A stretch of DNA of 5,151 nucleotides from Lentimicrobiaceae bacterium (GTDB taxonomy: Bacteria > Bacteroidota > Bacteroidia > Bacteroidales > Lentimicrobiaceae): positions 1 through 5,151 of the forward strand of contig JAQVEI010000211.1 in NCBI GenBank assembly GCA_028697695.1. The letters run 5' to 3'. Positions 1 through 5,151 of the stretch are shown here, in pieces. The notes under the pieces were generated by a model. It did no database searches, was not told where the DNA came from, and saw only the letters and a program-made list of their open reading frames with translations. Both the position numbers and the translations under genes were made by a program. Positions within the stretch are counted from its first letter, which is position 1. Each line of letters starts with the position of its first letter.

Positions 1-124
1 ATCTTCGATGAGCCCTTCGGGGTTCCACCTCGCGATGGACACCCTTGCCCTCAGCTAATGGTTGGCGATTACAAACCCCCATAGTGGACTTTCACCACCA
101 AGTTAATTACCATGCACGGCACAC
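1..124 (-). mobile_element. Group II intron, 5' end (domain I start), cut by window edge
   Basis: Read on the minus strand from base 124, the sequence begins GTGTGCC, matching the GUGYG 5' splice-site consensus of group II introns. It continues with blocks that I recognise from bacterial group II introns: GCATGG (110-115), GGTGAAAGTCC (86-96) and GGCAAGGGTGTCC (37-49). Bases 24-39 fold as a 6-bp stem (UCCAUC with GGUGGA, one G-U pair) closed by a GCGA tetraloop, a GNRA loop of the kind used for tertiary contacts in these ribozymes. Such introns are self-splicing RNAs that move as retroelements, usually with an internal reverse transcriptase/maturase. Only the first 124 nt are here; the EBS sites, the RT gene and domain V would lie beyond base 1. 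The position directly after a terminator suggests class C, which is an inference. A protein reading of this stretch was considered and rejected. Confidence 0.82.
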
Positions 125-129
125 TAACA

Positions 130-162
130 AAAAATCGCTCCACATATCCGGGAGCGATTTTT
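130..162 (-). terminator. Intrinsic terminator of the small gene; 5' exon of the intron
   Basis: A perfect 12-bp inverted repeat (130-141 with 151-162) encloses a 9-nt loop. Its core is GC-rich (CGCTCC/GGAGCG) and it is flanked by A and T runs, so it could stop transcription in both directions. On the minus strand it follows the stop codon of the 64-residue gene by about 23 nt and runs into TTTTTTGTTA. The intron's GTGTG begins at the very next base. Confidence 0.85.
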
Positions 163-185
163 GATTAACCAACATAAAAACAGGA

Positions 186-380
186 TTAATTTAACAGTAT
201 AAAACTGTATTTCGTTGAAATACTATCCGGTACGATAACCAAAGCCTTTGAATAATTCAACAAATTACGGATCGTAGCAGAACTGGGTGATAAATTTTGT
301 TTCATTTTAAGAGATAGCTCACTTTCGCTACTGGCTTTCGGATGTTGTTGAAAATGTTTTGGAGTAAAGTTTTGTGCCAT
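186..380 (-). CDS. Small conserved-looking hypothetical protein, 64 residues
   Basis: The protein starts MAQNFTPKHF, has a Ser/Glu/Lys-rich N-terminal half, and ends in an ordered-looking half containing SATIRNLLNYSKAL (about residues 34-47) and a terminal FILLN. From memory, Bacteroidota genomes hold many short unnamed proteins with a similar pattern (TIxxILxYSKAL followed by a variable stretch and a final hydrophobic-Leu-Asn). I cannot confirm membership without a search, and the function is unknown. There is no signal peptide, membrane segment or Cys-rich site. The start at 380 gives the full frame; the ATG at 303-305 (residue 26) would give a 39-residue version that keeps the recognisable part. 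No Shine-Dalgarno sequence precedes either start. A clear terminator just downstream and an inverted repeat just upstream support a real single-gene unit. Confidence 0.62.
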   Translation of the reverse strand: MAQNFTPKHFQQHPKASSESELSLKMKQNLSPSSATIRNLLNYSKALVIVPDSISTKYSFILLN

Positions 381-385
381 AGGCT

Positions 386-422
386 GATTGCGTTAATTGT
401 GTGTTTATCAGATAACGCAGTC
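386..422. repeat. Inverted repeat just upstream of the small gene
   Basis: TGCGTTA (389-395) and TAACGCA (413-419) form a perfect 7-bp inverted repeat. It extends to 10 bp with one imperfect pair (388/420) and encloses a 17-nt spacer. It ends 5 nt before the start codon of the 64-residue gene. It could be a protein-binding operator or a leader hairpin covering the start region. The spacing of the half-sites (about two helical turns centre to centre) would suit a dimeric regulator, but none is identified. Confidence 0.4.
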
Positions 423-438
423 AACAATAACTTTAGTA

Positions 439-468
439 TGAAATTATAAAAATAAATTTATACAACAA
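439..468 (-). promoter_or_regulatory. Possible weak promoter of the small gene
   Basis: On the minus strand a TTG (468-466) is followed after 19 nt by TAATTTCA (446-439), which matches the Bacteroidota -7 pattern TAnnTTTG at four of its six fixed bases. The spacing fits, but the match is imperfect and the region is AT-rich, so this is tentative. It would give a leader of about 50 nt that includes the 386-422 inverted repeat. Confidence 0.25.
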
Positions 469-482
469 TCAACTTTCTGGCC

Positions 483-521
483 AACAAAAAACAGCCTGCC
501 TTCCCGGGGAGAGAGGCAGGC
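483..521 (-). terminator. Intrinsic terminator of the sigma factor gene
   Basis: GCCTGCC (494-500) pairs with GGCAGGC (515-521), and one further A-T pair closes a 12-nt loop. On the minus strand the stem is followed by TG and six T residues (491-486). The stem begins about 20 nt after the sigma gene's TGA stop (544-542). The sigma gene is therefore likely transcribed alone, with no anti-sigma gene in the same transcript. Confidence 0.85.
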
Positions 522-541
522 AAAGCAATAAGCCATCAATA

Positions 542-1129
542 TCAGACAGAGAGCGTAATCTCTTTTTTCTCTATGAGTTTCCGCAAGTTTATCAGGGCAT
601 AGCGCATCCGGCCGAGAGCGGTGTTTATACTAACATCTGTTTGCTCTGCAATGTCCTTGAAACTCATGTCAGCATAATGACGCATCAGCAATACATTGCG
701 TTGTTCGGCAGGCAAATGGTCAATTAAAGCCCTTACATCCCTGTGAATTTGTTCAGTAATAATTCTATCCTCCACTGATTCATCATAGACATGGATGTTG
801 TCCATAAGATTGTAGTCATCGTGTGTATTCTCAACCACAGGCAGGCGTTTTACCTTACGAAAGTGGTCAATTACAAGATTGTGCGCAATGCGCATCACCC
901 ATTGAATAAACTTTCCTTCTTCTTTGTATGCTCCTGATTTCAGTGTGTTTATGACCTTAATAAAGGTATCCTGAAAAATATCATCAGCATGTTGTTTATT
1001 TTTAACAACCATGAAGATGTAAGAAAATACTTTGGTTTTATGTCTGGTAATTAACTGTTCGAGACAAGCCTCATTACCGGATAAATACCTGTTAATTAGC
1101 ACTTGATCGCTAATGGATTGGGCATTCAT
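542..1129 (-). CDS. ECF-family RNA polymerase sigma factor (sigma-70 family), 195 residues
   Basis: This is a group 4 (ECF) sigma factor that would direct RNA polymerase to a specific promoter set. Region 2 spans about residues 22-92: a helix with ITRHKTKVFSYI, the core-binding DDIFQDTFIKV block (49-59), and WVMRIAHNLVIDHFRK (77-92) for -10 melting and recognition. A linker (about 93-135) leads to region 4 (about 136-186): LPAEQRNVLLMRHYADMSF, then the helix-turn-helix FKDIAEQTDVSINTALGRMR that reads the -35 element. The length is usual for the family, with no extra domain and no region 3. The start at 1129 is fixed by AAGGAGGAG four bases upstream. A matched promoter lies upstream and a terminator downstream, so it is a one-gene unit divergent from uvrA. 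No anti-sigma factor is adjacent, so control may be transcriptional or by a distant partner. The regulon is unknown and no symbol is assigned. Confidence 0.93.
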   Translation of the reverse strand: MNAQSISDQVLINRYLSGNEACLEQLITRHKTKVFSYIFMVVKNKQHADDIFQDTFIKVINTLKSGAYKEEGKFIQWVMRIAHNLVIDHFRKVKRLPVVENTHDDYNLMDNIHVYDESVEDRIITEQIHRDVRALIDHLPAEQRNVLLMRHYADMSFKDIAEQTDVSINTALGRMRYALINLRKLIEKKEITLSV

Positions 1130-1131
1130 AG

Positions 1132-1140
1132 CTCCTCCTT
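1132..1140 (-). promoter_or_regulatory. Strong Shine-Dalgarno sequence of the sigma gene
   Basis: On the minus strand AAGGAGGAG ends 2 nt before the sigma ATG. The core AAGGAGG (1140-1134) is fully complementary to the 16S rRNA anti-Shine-Dalgarno and sits 4 nt from the start codon. It decides the start. It is unlike the other three genes here, whose starts have no such sequence. Confidence 0.8.
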
Positions 1141-1247
1141 TGCTGTTGGTTAAAATAGTAGCGTAGAGGTTTATCCGATAATCTTTCGTTTTAGTGATTG
1201 ATGAATTTGAACAGTCTGAATTTTCCTTTTAAGGATATTGCACGCCA

Positions 1248-1279
1248 CAAATATACATTAATTCTGATAACTAATGCAA
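1248..1279 (-). promoter_or_regulatory. Bacteroidota-type promoter of the sigma gene
   Basis: On the minus strand TTG (1279-1277) is followed after 21 nt by TATATTTG (1255-1248), an exact match to the -7 consensus TAnnTTTG of the Bacteroidota primary sigma factor with near-standard spacing. Transcription would start near 1241-1244, leaving a leader of about 112 nt before the sigma ATG. The leader holds a small inverted repeat (TCCTT/AAGGA, 1224-1235). I see no recognised riboswitch in it. Confidence 0.6.
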
Positions 1280-1298
1280 GCTTAGCATGAATTATTTT

Positions 1299-1306
1299 TA
1301 ATTTTG
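1299..1306 (+). promoter_or_regulatory. Candidate -7 box of uvrA
   Basis: TAATTTTG matches TAnnTTTG exactly and ends 6 nt before the uvrA ATG at 1313. No TTG lies at the expected -33 distance, so the promoter is only half supported. If real, transcription would start at about 1310-1314, giving a leaderless or almost leaderless uvrA mRNA. Confidence 0.4.
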
Positions 1307-1312
1307 CGCCTC

Positions 1313-4159
1313 ATGAAAAAAGAAATGATCACACCCCCTCATACTACCACTAATTCTGATTCACTCATTCTGATTAAAGGTGCCAGAGTTCACAACCTCA
1401 AAAACATATCACTTGGAATACCACGCAATAAGTTTGTTGTCATCACTGGCCTATCAGGATCAGGTAAATCGTCTCTGGCTTTTGATACTTTATATGCCGA
1501 AGGTCAACGCAGATATGTTGAGAGCCTCAGTGCCTATGCCAGACAGTTTCTGGGGCGCATGAGTAAACCGGAAGTAGATTCCATAAAAGGAATAGCTCCG
1601 GCTATTGCCATCGAACAAAGGGTTTACACCCGCAATCCACGATCTACGGTGGGTACTTCTACCGAAATTTACGAATACATAAAACTTTTGTATGCACGCG
1701 TTGGTAAAACCTACTCACCGGTGTCGGGTAAATTGGTTAAAAGAGATAGCGTTACCGATGTAACGGATTTTATCCTCAACCTGCCTTCCGATACTCAGGT
1801 TTATGTGCTGAGCGATATATTGCTGAAGCACGATCGCAGCCTCGAAGACCAGCTCACCATTATGCTGCAGCAAGGCTTTAGCCGTGTGCTTAAAGCAGAT
1901 CAAATTATCCGTATTCAGGACTACCTCGACGAAAAGCCCGCGTTTTCGAACGACATAAAGCTGCTCGTAGACCGCATCACCATCCGTAAGGATGATGAAG
2001 ATTTAAAACAAAGGGTAGCTGATTCAGTACAAACAGCTTTTTATGAGGGCGAAGGAGAATGTTACTGCCGTTATTCAACACCCGAAGGCGACATAAAAAC
2101 AGAAGTTTTCTCCAACCAGTTTGAGGCTGATGGCATTCTCTTTGAAGAACCCTCGGTAAACCTGTTTAGCTTTAACAACCCATACGGAGCATGCAAAACT
2201 TGCGAAGGATACGGAAATATTATTGGCATTGATGAGGATTTGGTCATTCCAAACAAGAGCCTGTCTATTTATGATGATGCAATTGCCTGCTGGAAAGGTG
2301 AAAAACTTAGCGAATGGAAAGATGTACTCGTAAAGAATGCTTACAAATTTGATTTTCCGGTACATAAACCCTGGTACGAACTCACTGCTGAGCAACGCGC
2401 CCTGGTGTGGAAAGGCAACCGGTATTTTGGAGGCCTGAATGAATTCTTTAAATTTGTTGAAGAACAAACCTATAAAATTCAATACCGTGTTTTATTGAGT
2501 CGTTATCGGGGAAAAACCTTATGTCCTGAGTGCAGCGGTACGCGCTTGAGAAGCGATGCAGGCTACGTAAAAATTGAAGGCAAAAACATAACAGACCTCG
2601 TGTTGATGCCTGTTACCCAGGCGCATCATTTTTTTGCCAACCTAAATTTGAATCCACAGGATTATGCCATCTCAAAACGTTTACTGATTGAGATTACCAA
2701 TCGTTTGAAATTTTTGTGTGAGGTAGGTCTGGGTTACCTTACCTTAAACCGGTTATCTTCCTCCCTTTCGGGAGGCGAATCACAGCGTATCAACCTGGCT
2801 ACCTCACTTGGCAGTAGCCTGGTAGGAAGCATGTACATTCTTGATGAGCCCAGCATAGGCCTGCATCCACGCGACACCCAAAGATTGATAAAAGTACTTC
2901 AGCAATTGAAAATGCTGGGCAATTCAGTGATTATCGTGGAGCATGATGAAGAAATTATGCAGGCTGCCGATCATTTGATTGATATTGGACCGGAAGCAGG
3001 CGAAAATGGTGGAGCGGTGATGTATGAAGGGCCATTTGAAGGATTGATACACGACAATAACAGTTTAACTGCCTTATACCTCACCCAACGGCTCACCATT
3101 CCTGTTCCGGCTAATCGCCGCAAATGGCGCGATTATATAGAAATTAAAGGCGCTCGTGAAAATAATCTAAAAGGCTTTGATGTTAAATTTCCCCTCAATG
3201 TCCTCACTGCAGTTACCGGAGTGAGCGGCTCGGGCAAAACTTCGCTGATAAAACGGATACTGTATCCGGCCCTAAAAAAAATACATGGCGGATTTGGTGA
3301 GAAAACCGGACAGTTCGACAGGCTGGGTGGGGACTACATGAAAATAACCGATGTGGAAATGGTGGACCAAAATCCCATCGGCCGATCTTCACGTTCAAAC
3401 CCTGCCACCTATGTAAAAGCATTTGACGAGATTAGGGCTTTGTTTGCAGATGTTCCGCTGGCGCACACGCGGGGCTATAAACCCGGCTTCTTCTCATTCA
3501 ACGTGGAAGGCGGACGCTGCGAAGAGTGTGAAGGTGAAGGTGTAGTACAAATTGGCATGCAGTTTATGGCAGACATTCATCTGACCTGTGAAAGCTGCAA
3601 AGGTAAACGCTACAAAGAGGAAGTACTGGAAGTTACGTACAAGGGGAAAAATATTGCCGACATACTTGAAATGACCATCAATCAGGCCATTGCTTTTTTT
3701 AGCGAAAACAAACAGGCTTCATCTACGCTGGAAAACCGCATCATACAAAAGCTTAAACCGCTTGCTGATACCGGCCTGGGATATTTACGAATGGGACAAT
3801 CGTCTGACACGCTCAGCGGTGGAGAAGCTCAAAGAATCAAACTATCAAGTTTTCTCACCAAAGGTGCCTCCGACAAACCAACTTTGTTTATTTTTGATGA
3901 GCCCACCACAGGATTGCATTTTCACGATATAAACAAACTGCTTGACTCTTTCAGTGCACTTATCGCCAATGGCCACAGTGTAATTGTTATTGAACACAAT
4001 CTGGATGTTATCAAAAATGCAGACTGGATAATCGATTTGGGTCCTGAAGGAGGAGATGAGGGAGGTTATCTGGTATTCGAGGGCTTACCCGAAGATCTCG
4101 TTAAAATAGAAAAATCCTATACCGGAAAGTATCTTTTGACAAAAATACCCGGAAACTAA
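1313..4159 (+). CDS. uvrA: UvrABC excinuclease subunit A (UvrA), 948 residues
   Basis: UvrA is the DNA-damage sensor of nucleotide excision repair: an ATPase dimer that scans DNA with UvrB, loads UvrB at lesions, then leaves. In order it shows: ABC half 1 Walker A GLSGSGKSS (K52); the UvrB-binding and insertion region (about 115-290); the CKTC half of zinc module 1 (C294, C297); CPEC (C404, C407); signature LSGGESQR (485-492); Walker B ILDEP (D511, E512); ABC half 2 Walker A GVSGSGKTS (K642); a complete zinc finger CEEC-x19-CESC (C736, C739, C759, C762); signature LSGGEAQR (834-841); and Walker B IFDEP (D862, E863). Both ATP sites look intact and the length is normal. The first CxxC of zinc module 1 is absent; ADGI (272-275) lies about there. 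I chose the ATG at 1313; a TTG at 1304 overlaps a -7-like box, and an ATG at 1325 is also possible. There is no Shine-Dalgarno sequence and no clear terminator downstream. Confidence 0.97.
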   Translation: MKKEMITPPHTTTNSDSLILIKGARVHNLKNISLGIPRNKFVVITGLSGSGKSSLAFDTLYAEGQRRYVESLSAYARQFLGRMSKPEVDSIKGIAPAIAIEQRVYTRNPRSTVGTSTEIYEYIKLLYARVGKTYSPVSGKLVKRDSVTDVTDFILNLPSDTQVYVLSDILLKHDRSLEDQLTIMLQQGFSRVLKADQIIRIQDYLDEKPAFSNDIKLLVDRITIRKDDEDLKQRVADSVQTAFYEGEGECYCRYSTPEGDIKTEVFSNQFEADGILFEEPSVNLFSFNNPYGACKTCEGYGNIIGIDEDLVIPNKSLSIYDDAIACWKGEKLSEWKDVLVKNAYKFDFPVHKPWYELTAEQRALVWKGNRYFGGLNEFFKFVEEQTYKIQYRVLLSRYRGKTLCPECSGTRLRSDAGYVKIEGKNITDLVLMPVTQAHHFFANLNLNPQDYAISKRLLIEITNRLKFLCEVGLGYLTLNRLSSSLSGGESQRINLATSLGSSLVGSMYILDEPSIGLHPRDTQRLIKVLQQLKMLGNSVIIVEHDEEIMQAADHLIDIGPEAGENGGAVMYEGPFEGLIHDNNSLTALYLTQRLTIPVPANRRKWRDYIEIKGARENNLKGFDVKFPLNVLTAVTGVSGSGKTSLIKRILYPALKKIHGGFGEKTGQFDRLGGDYMKITDVEMVDQNPIGRSSRSNPATYVKAFDEIRALFADVPLAHTRGYKPGFFSFNVEGGRCEECEGEGVVQIGMQFMADIHLTCESCKGKRYKEEVLEVTYKGKNIADILEMTINQAIAFFSENKQASSTLENRIIQKLKPLADTGLGYLRMGQSSDTLSGGEAQRIKLSSFLTKGASDKPTLFIFDEPTTGLHFHDINKLLDSFSALIANGHSVIVIEHNLDVIKNADWIIDLGPEGGDEGGYLVFEGLPEDLVKIEKSYTGKYLLTKIPGN

Positions 4160-4239
4160 AAATCTTCTGATACTTATAGATTACAAAAAAAATTATTTGC
4201 TAATCAACGTATTACAATTGGCAAAAAATGGCATAAACA

Positions 4240-4277
4240 GGTAAAAACATGATTTTTTTTAAAAAACTCATGTTACC
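4240..4277. repeat. Bulged inverted repeat in the uvrA-kinase gap
   Basis: CATGA (4248-4252) pairs with TCATG (4268-4272), and GGTAA (4240-4244) pairs with TTACC (4273-4277), leaving a 3-nt bulge. The interior is a run of eight T and six A that could also pair in part. The T run lies inside the structure instead of after it, so it is not a standard terminator. It may help end uvrA transcripts or be chance in an AT-rich gap. Confidence 0.3.
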
Positions 4278-4288
4278 CGGTACGATTG

Positions 4289-4314
4289 CTACTAAAATAT
4301 TACTATTTTAGTAG
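4289..4314. repeat. Perfect 11-bp palindrome with 4-nt loop before the kinase gene
   Basis: CTACTAAAATA (4289-4299) and TATTTTAGTAG (4304-4314) are exact reverse complements separated by TTAC. The repeat lies 59 nt before the kinase ATG and 129 nt after the uvrA stop. The stem is AT-rich and is followed by only three T residues, so a terminator role is weak. An operator for the kinase gene is at least as likely. The rest of the 4160-4373 gap shows no gene. Confidence 0.6.
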
Positions 4315-4373
4315 TTTCATATTCGGTCAGCCGGTTATGCTTAGGCTATTGTAAAACATTTTTATCTTTTTCT

Positions 4374-5151
4374 ATGGAAGATTATAGCATGTCAGCAAAC
4401 GATTCTGCCAATCTGCAGCAAACTTTAAAAGAAAATCAAAGACTTAAAGAAGAATTGGCGCACCTGGGATATTTAAAACAGCAGGAGCAGGAATTGGTTA
4501 GTGCCAAGGAGGAGGCAGAACGTGAAAACCGCATGAAATCCGACTTTTTGGCTATGATGAGCCACGAGATACGCACTCCAATGAATGGAGTGATTGGCAT
4601 GACCAGTTTGCTACTGGACACCAACCTCACGGTTGAGCAAAAAAATTACGTTGAAACCCTCAGAGTGAGCGCCGATAACCTGATGACCATCATCAACGAC
4701 ATACTGGATTTCTCGAAAATAGAATCCGGAAAAATGAACCTTGAAGAAGCGCCTTTTGAATTGCGTAACTGCATAGAAGATGCTCTTGACCTTTTTGCCC
4801 AGAAAGCCATTGAACGGGGAATTGACTTGCTGTATCTTATTCAGCCCGATGTTTCCCCTTTCCTGATTGGAGATATAACCCGCCTGCGTCAGATACTTAT
4901 TAATTTGATTAACAATGCGATAAAGTTTACCGAGGAGGGAGAAGTCTTTATTTCCATTGAAAAAGTAAAAGATGAAGATGGCTATCAGGAATTGGAATTT
5001 TCCGTACGCGACAGCGGTATCGGGATTGCAAAGGAAAAGATAGACATACTCTTCAATCCTTTTACTCAGGCAGATGCATCAACAACACGGCGTTATGGCG
5101 GAACGGGTCTTGGGCTTGCCATTGCCAAACATCTGGTTGAAATGATGAATG
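4374..5151 (+). CDS. Soluble sensor histidine kinase, probably hybrid type, 3' end cut by window
   Basis: 259 residues are visible. There is no signal peptide or membrane segment, so the protein is likely cytosolic. Residues about 12-55 are rich in Glu, Lys, Leu and Gln and look like a coiled coil. The dimerisation/phospho-acceptor domain follows, with the H box FLAMMSHEIRTPMNGVIG and the phospho-accepting His64. The HATPase_c domain shows the N box INNAIKF (N181), the G1 box DSGIGI (213-218), the F box FNPFTQAD and the G2 box GGTGLGLAI (242-250), all intact. The kinase would autophosphorylate His64 and pass phosphate to an Asp. The MNGVIGM and FTQAD wording is typical of BarA/TorS-like hybrid kinases that carry receiver domains further on, but that part is outside the window. 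An in-frame stop at 4293 and no intervening ATG support 4374; an ATG at 4389 is an alternative. There is no Shine-Dalgarno sequence. The input signal is unknown. Confidence 0.95.
   Translation, partial: MEDYSMSANDSANLQQTLKENQRLKEELAHLGYLKQQEQELVSAKEEAERENRMKSDFLAMMSHEIRTPMNGVIGMTSLLLDTNLTVEQKNYVETLRVSADNLMTIINDILDFSKIESGKMNLEEAPFELRNCIEDALDLFAQKAIERGIDLLYLIQPDVSPFLIGDITRLRQILINLINNAIKFTEEGEVFISIEKVKDEDGYQELEFSVRDSGIGIAKEKIDILFNPFTQADASTTRRYGGTGLGLAIAKHLVEMMN

Noticed and set aside
1..81. Open plus-strand reading at the left edge (begins IFDEPFG, ends DYKPP)
   Set aside because: The DNA matches conserved group II intron RNA on the other strand, including a GNRA-capped stem; the reading has no start and no protein family signal.
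542..1129. Sigma/anti-sigma operon
   Set aside because: A strong terminator follows the sigma gene at once, and the next minus-strand gene is an unrelated soluble 64-residue protein without a membrane segment.
2075..2482. 135-codon minus-strand frame inside uvrA, and smaller frames overlapping uvrA on both strands
   Set aside because: They lie wholly inside a well-conserved UvrA coding sequence, show no family motif, and have no promoter or start context of their own.
4161..4182. AATCT/AGATT hairpin directly after the uvrA stop as a terminator
   Set aside because: Only 5 AT-rich base pairs, and it is followed by A residues, not T residues.
4363..4370. TATCTTTT as a -7 box for the kinase gene
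   Set aside because: It lacks the final G, has no TTG at proper spacing, and lies in a pyrimidine-rich stretch where such matches are common; not strong enough to list as a feature.
4436..4630. 64-codon minus-strand frame inside the kinase gene
   Set aside because: It is antisense to the conserved coiled-coil and H-box coding region and has no independent support.

Overview
The window looks like a chromosomal segment of a Bacteroidota (Bacteroidetes) bacterium, possibly a free-living Cytophagia- or Chitinophagia-like lineage. The evidence is three-fold. UvrA carries a zinc-finger variant that I remember from Bacteroidota UvrA proteins. Sequences matching the Bacteroidota promoter pattern (TTG about 20 nt before TAnnTTTG) precede the sigma gene and, for the -7 box only, uvrA. 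Most genes here lack a Shine-Dalgarno sequence. The genus cannot be fixed from this sequence alone.

Layout. Bases 1-124 are the 5' end, on the minus strand, of a group II intron whose body lies outside the window. It abuts an intrinsic terminator (130-162) that ends a 64-residue small protein gene (186-380, minus). Next comes an ECF-type sigma factor gene (542-1129, minus) with its own terminator (483-521). The sigma gene is divergent from uvrA (1313-4159, plus); the 183 bp between them hold a well-matched promoter for the sigma gene and a -7-like box right at the uvrA start. The 214-bp gap after uvrA has no gene but holds two inverted repeats, one a perfect 11-bp palindrome with a 4-nt loop. 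The window ends inside a soluble, coiled-coil-led histidine kinase gene (4374 to the edge, plus).

How the parts relate. UvrA is the damage-recognition subunit of nucleotide excision repair. The sigma factor is a transcription regulator whose regulon cannot be read from here; its divergent position makes a regulatory link to uvrA possible but unproven. The kinase appears to be a separate transcription unit. The small gene, its terminator and the intron form a coherent picture: the intron sits just past a terminator, the known habit of class C bacterial group II introns.

I see no clearly new biological system. The most informative points are the terminator-linked intron, a near-identical unoccupied terminator tail 350 bp away, the strong Shine-Dalgarno sequence used only by the sigma gene, and the palindrome before the kinase.
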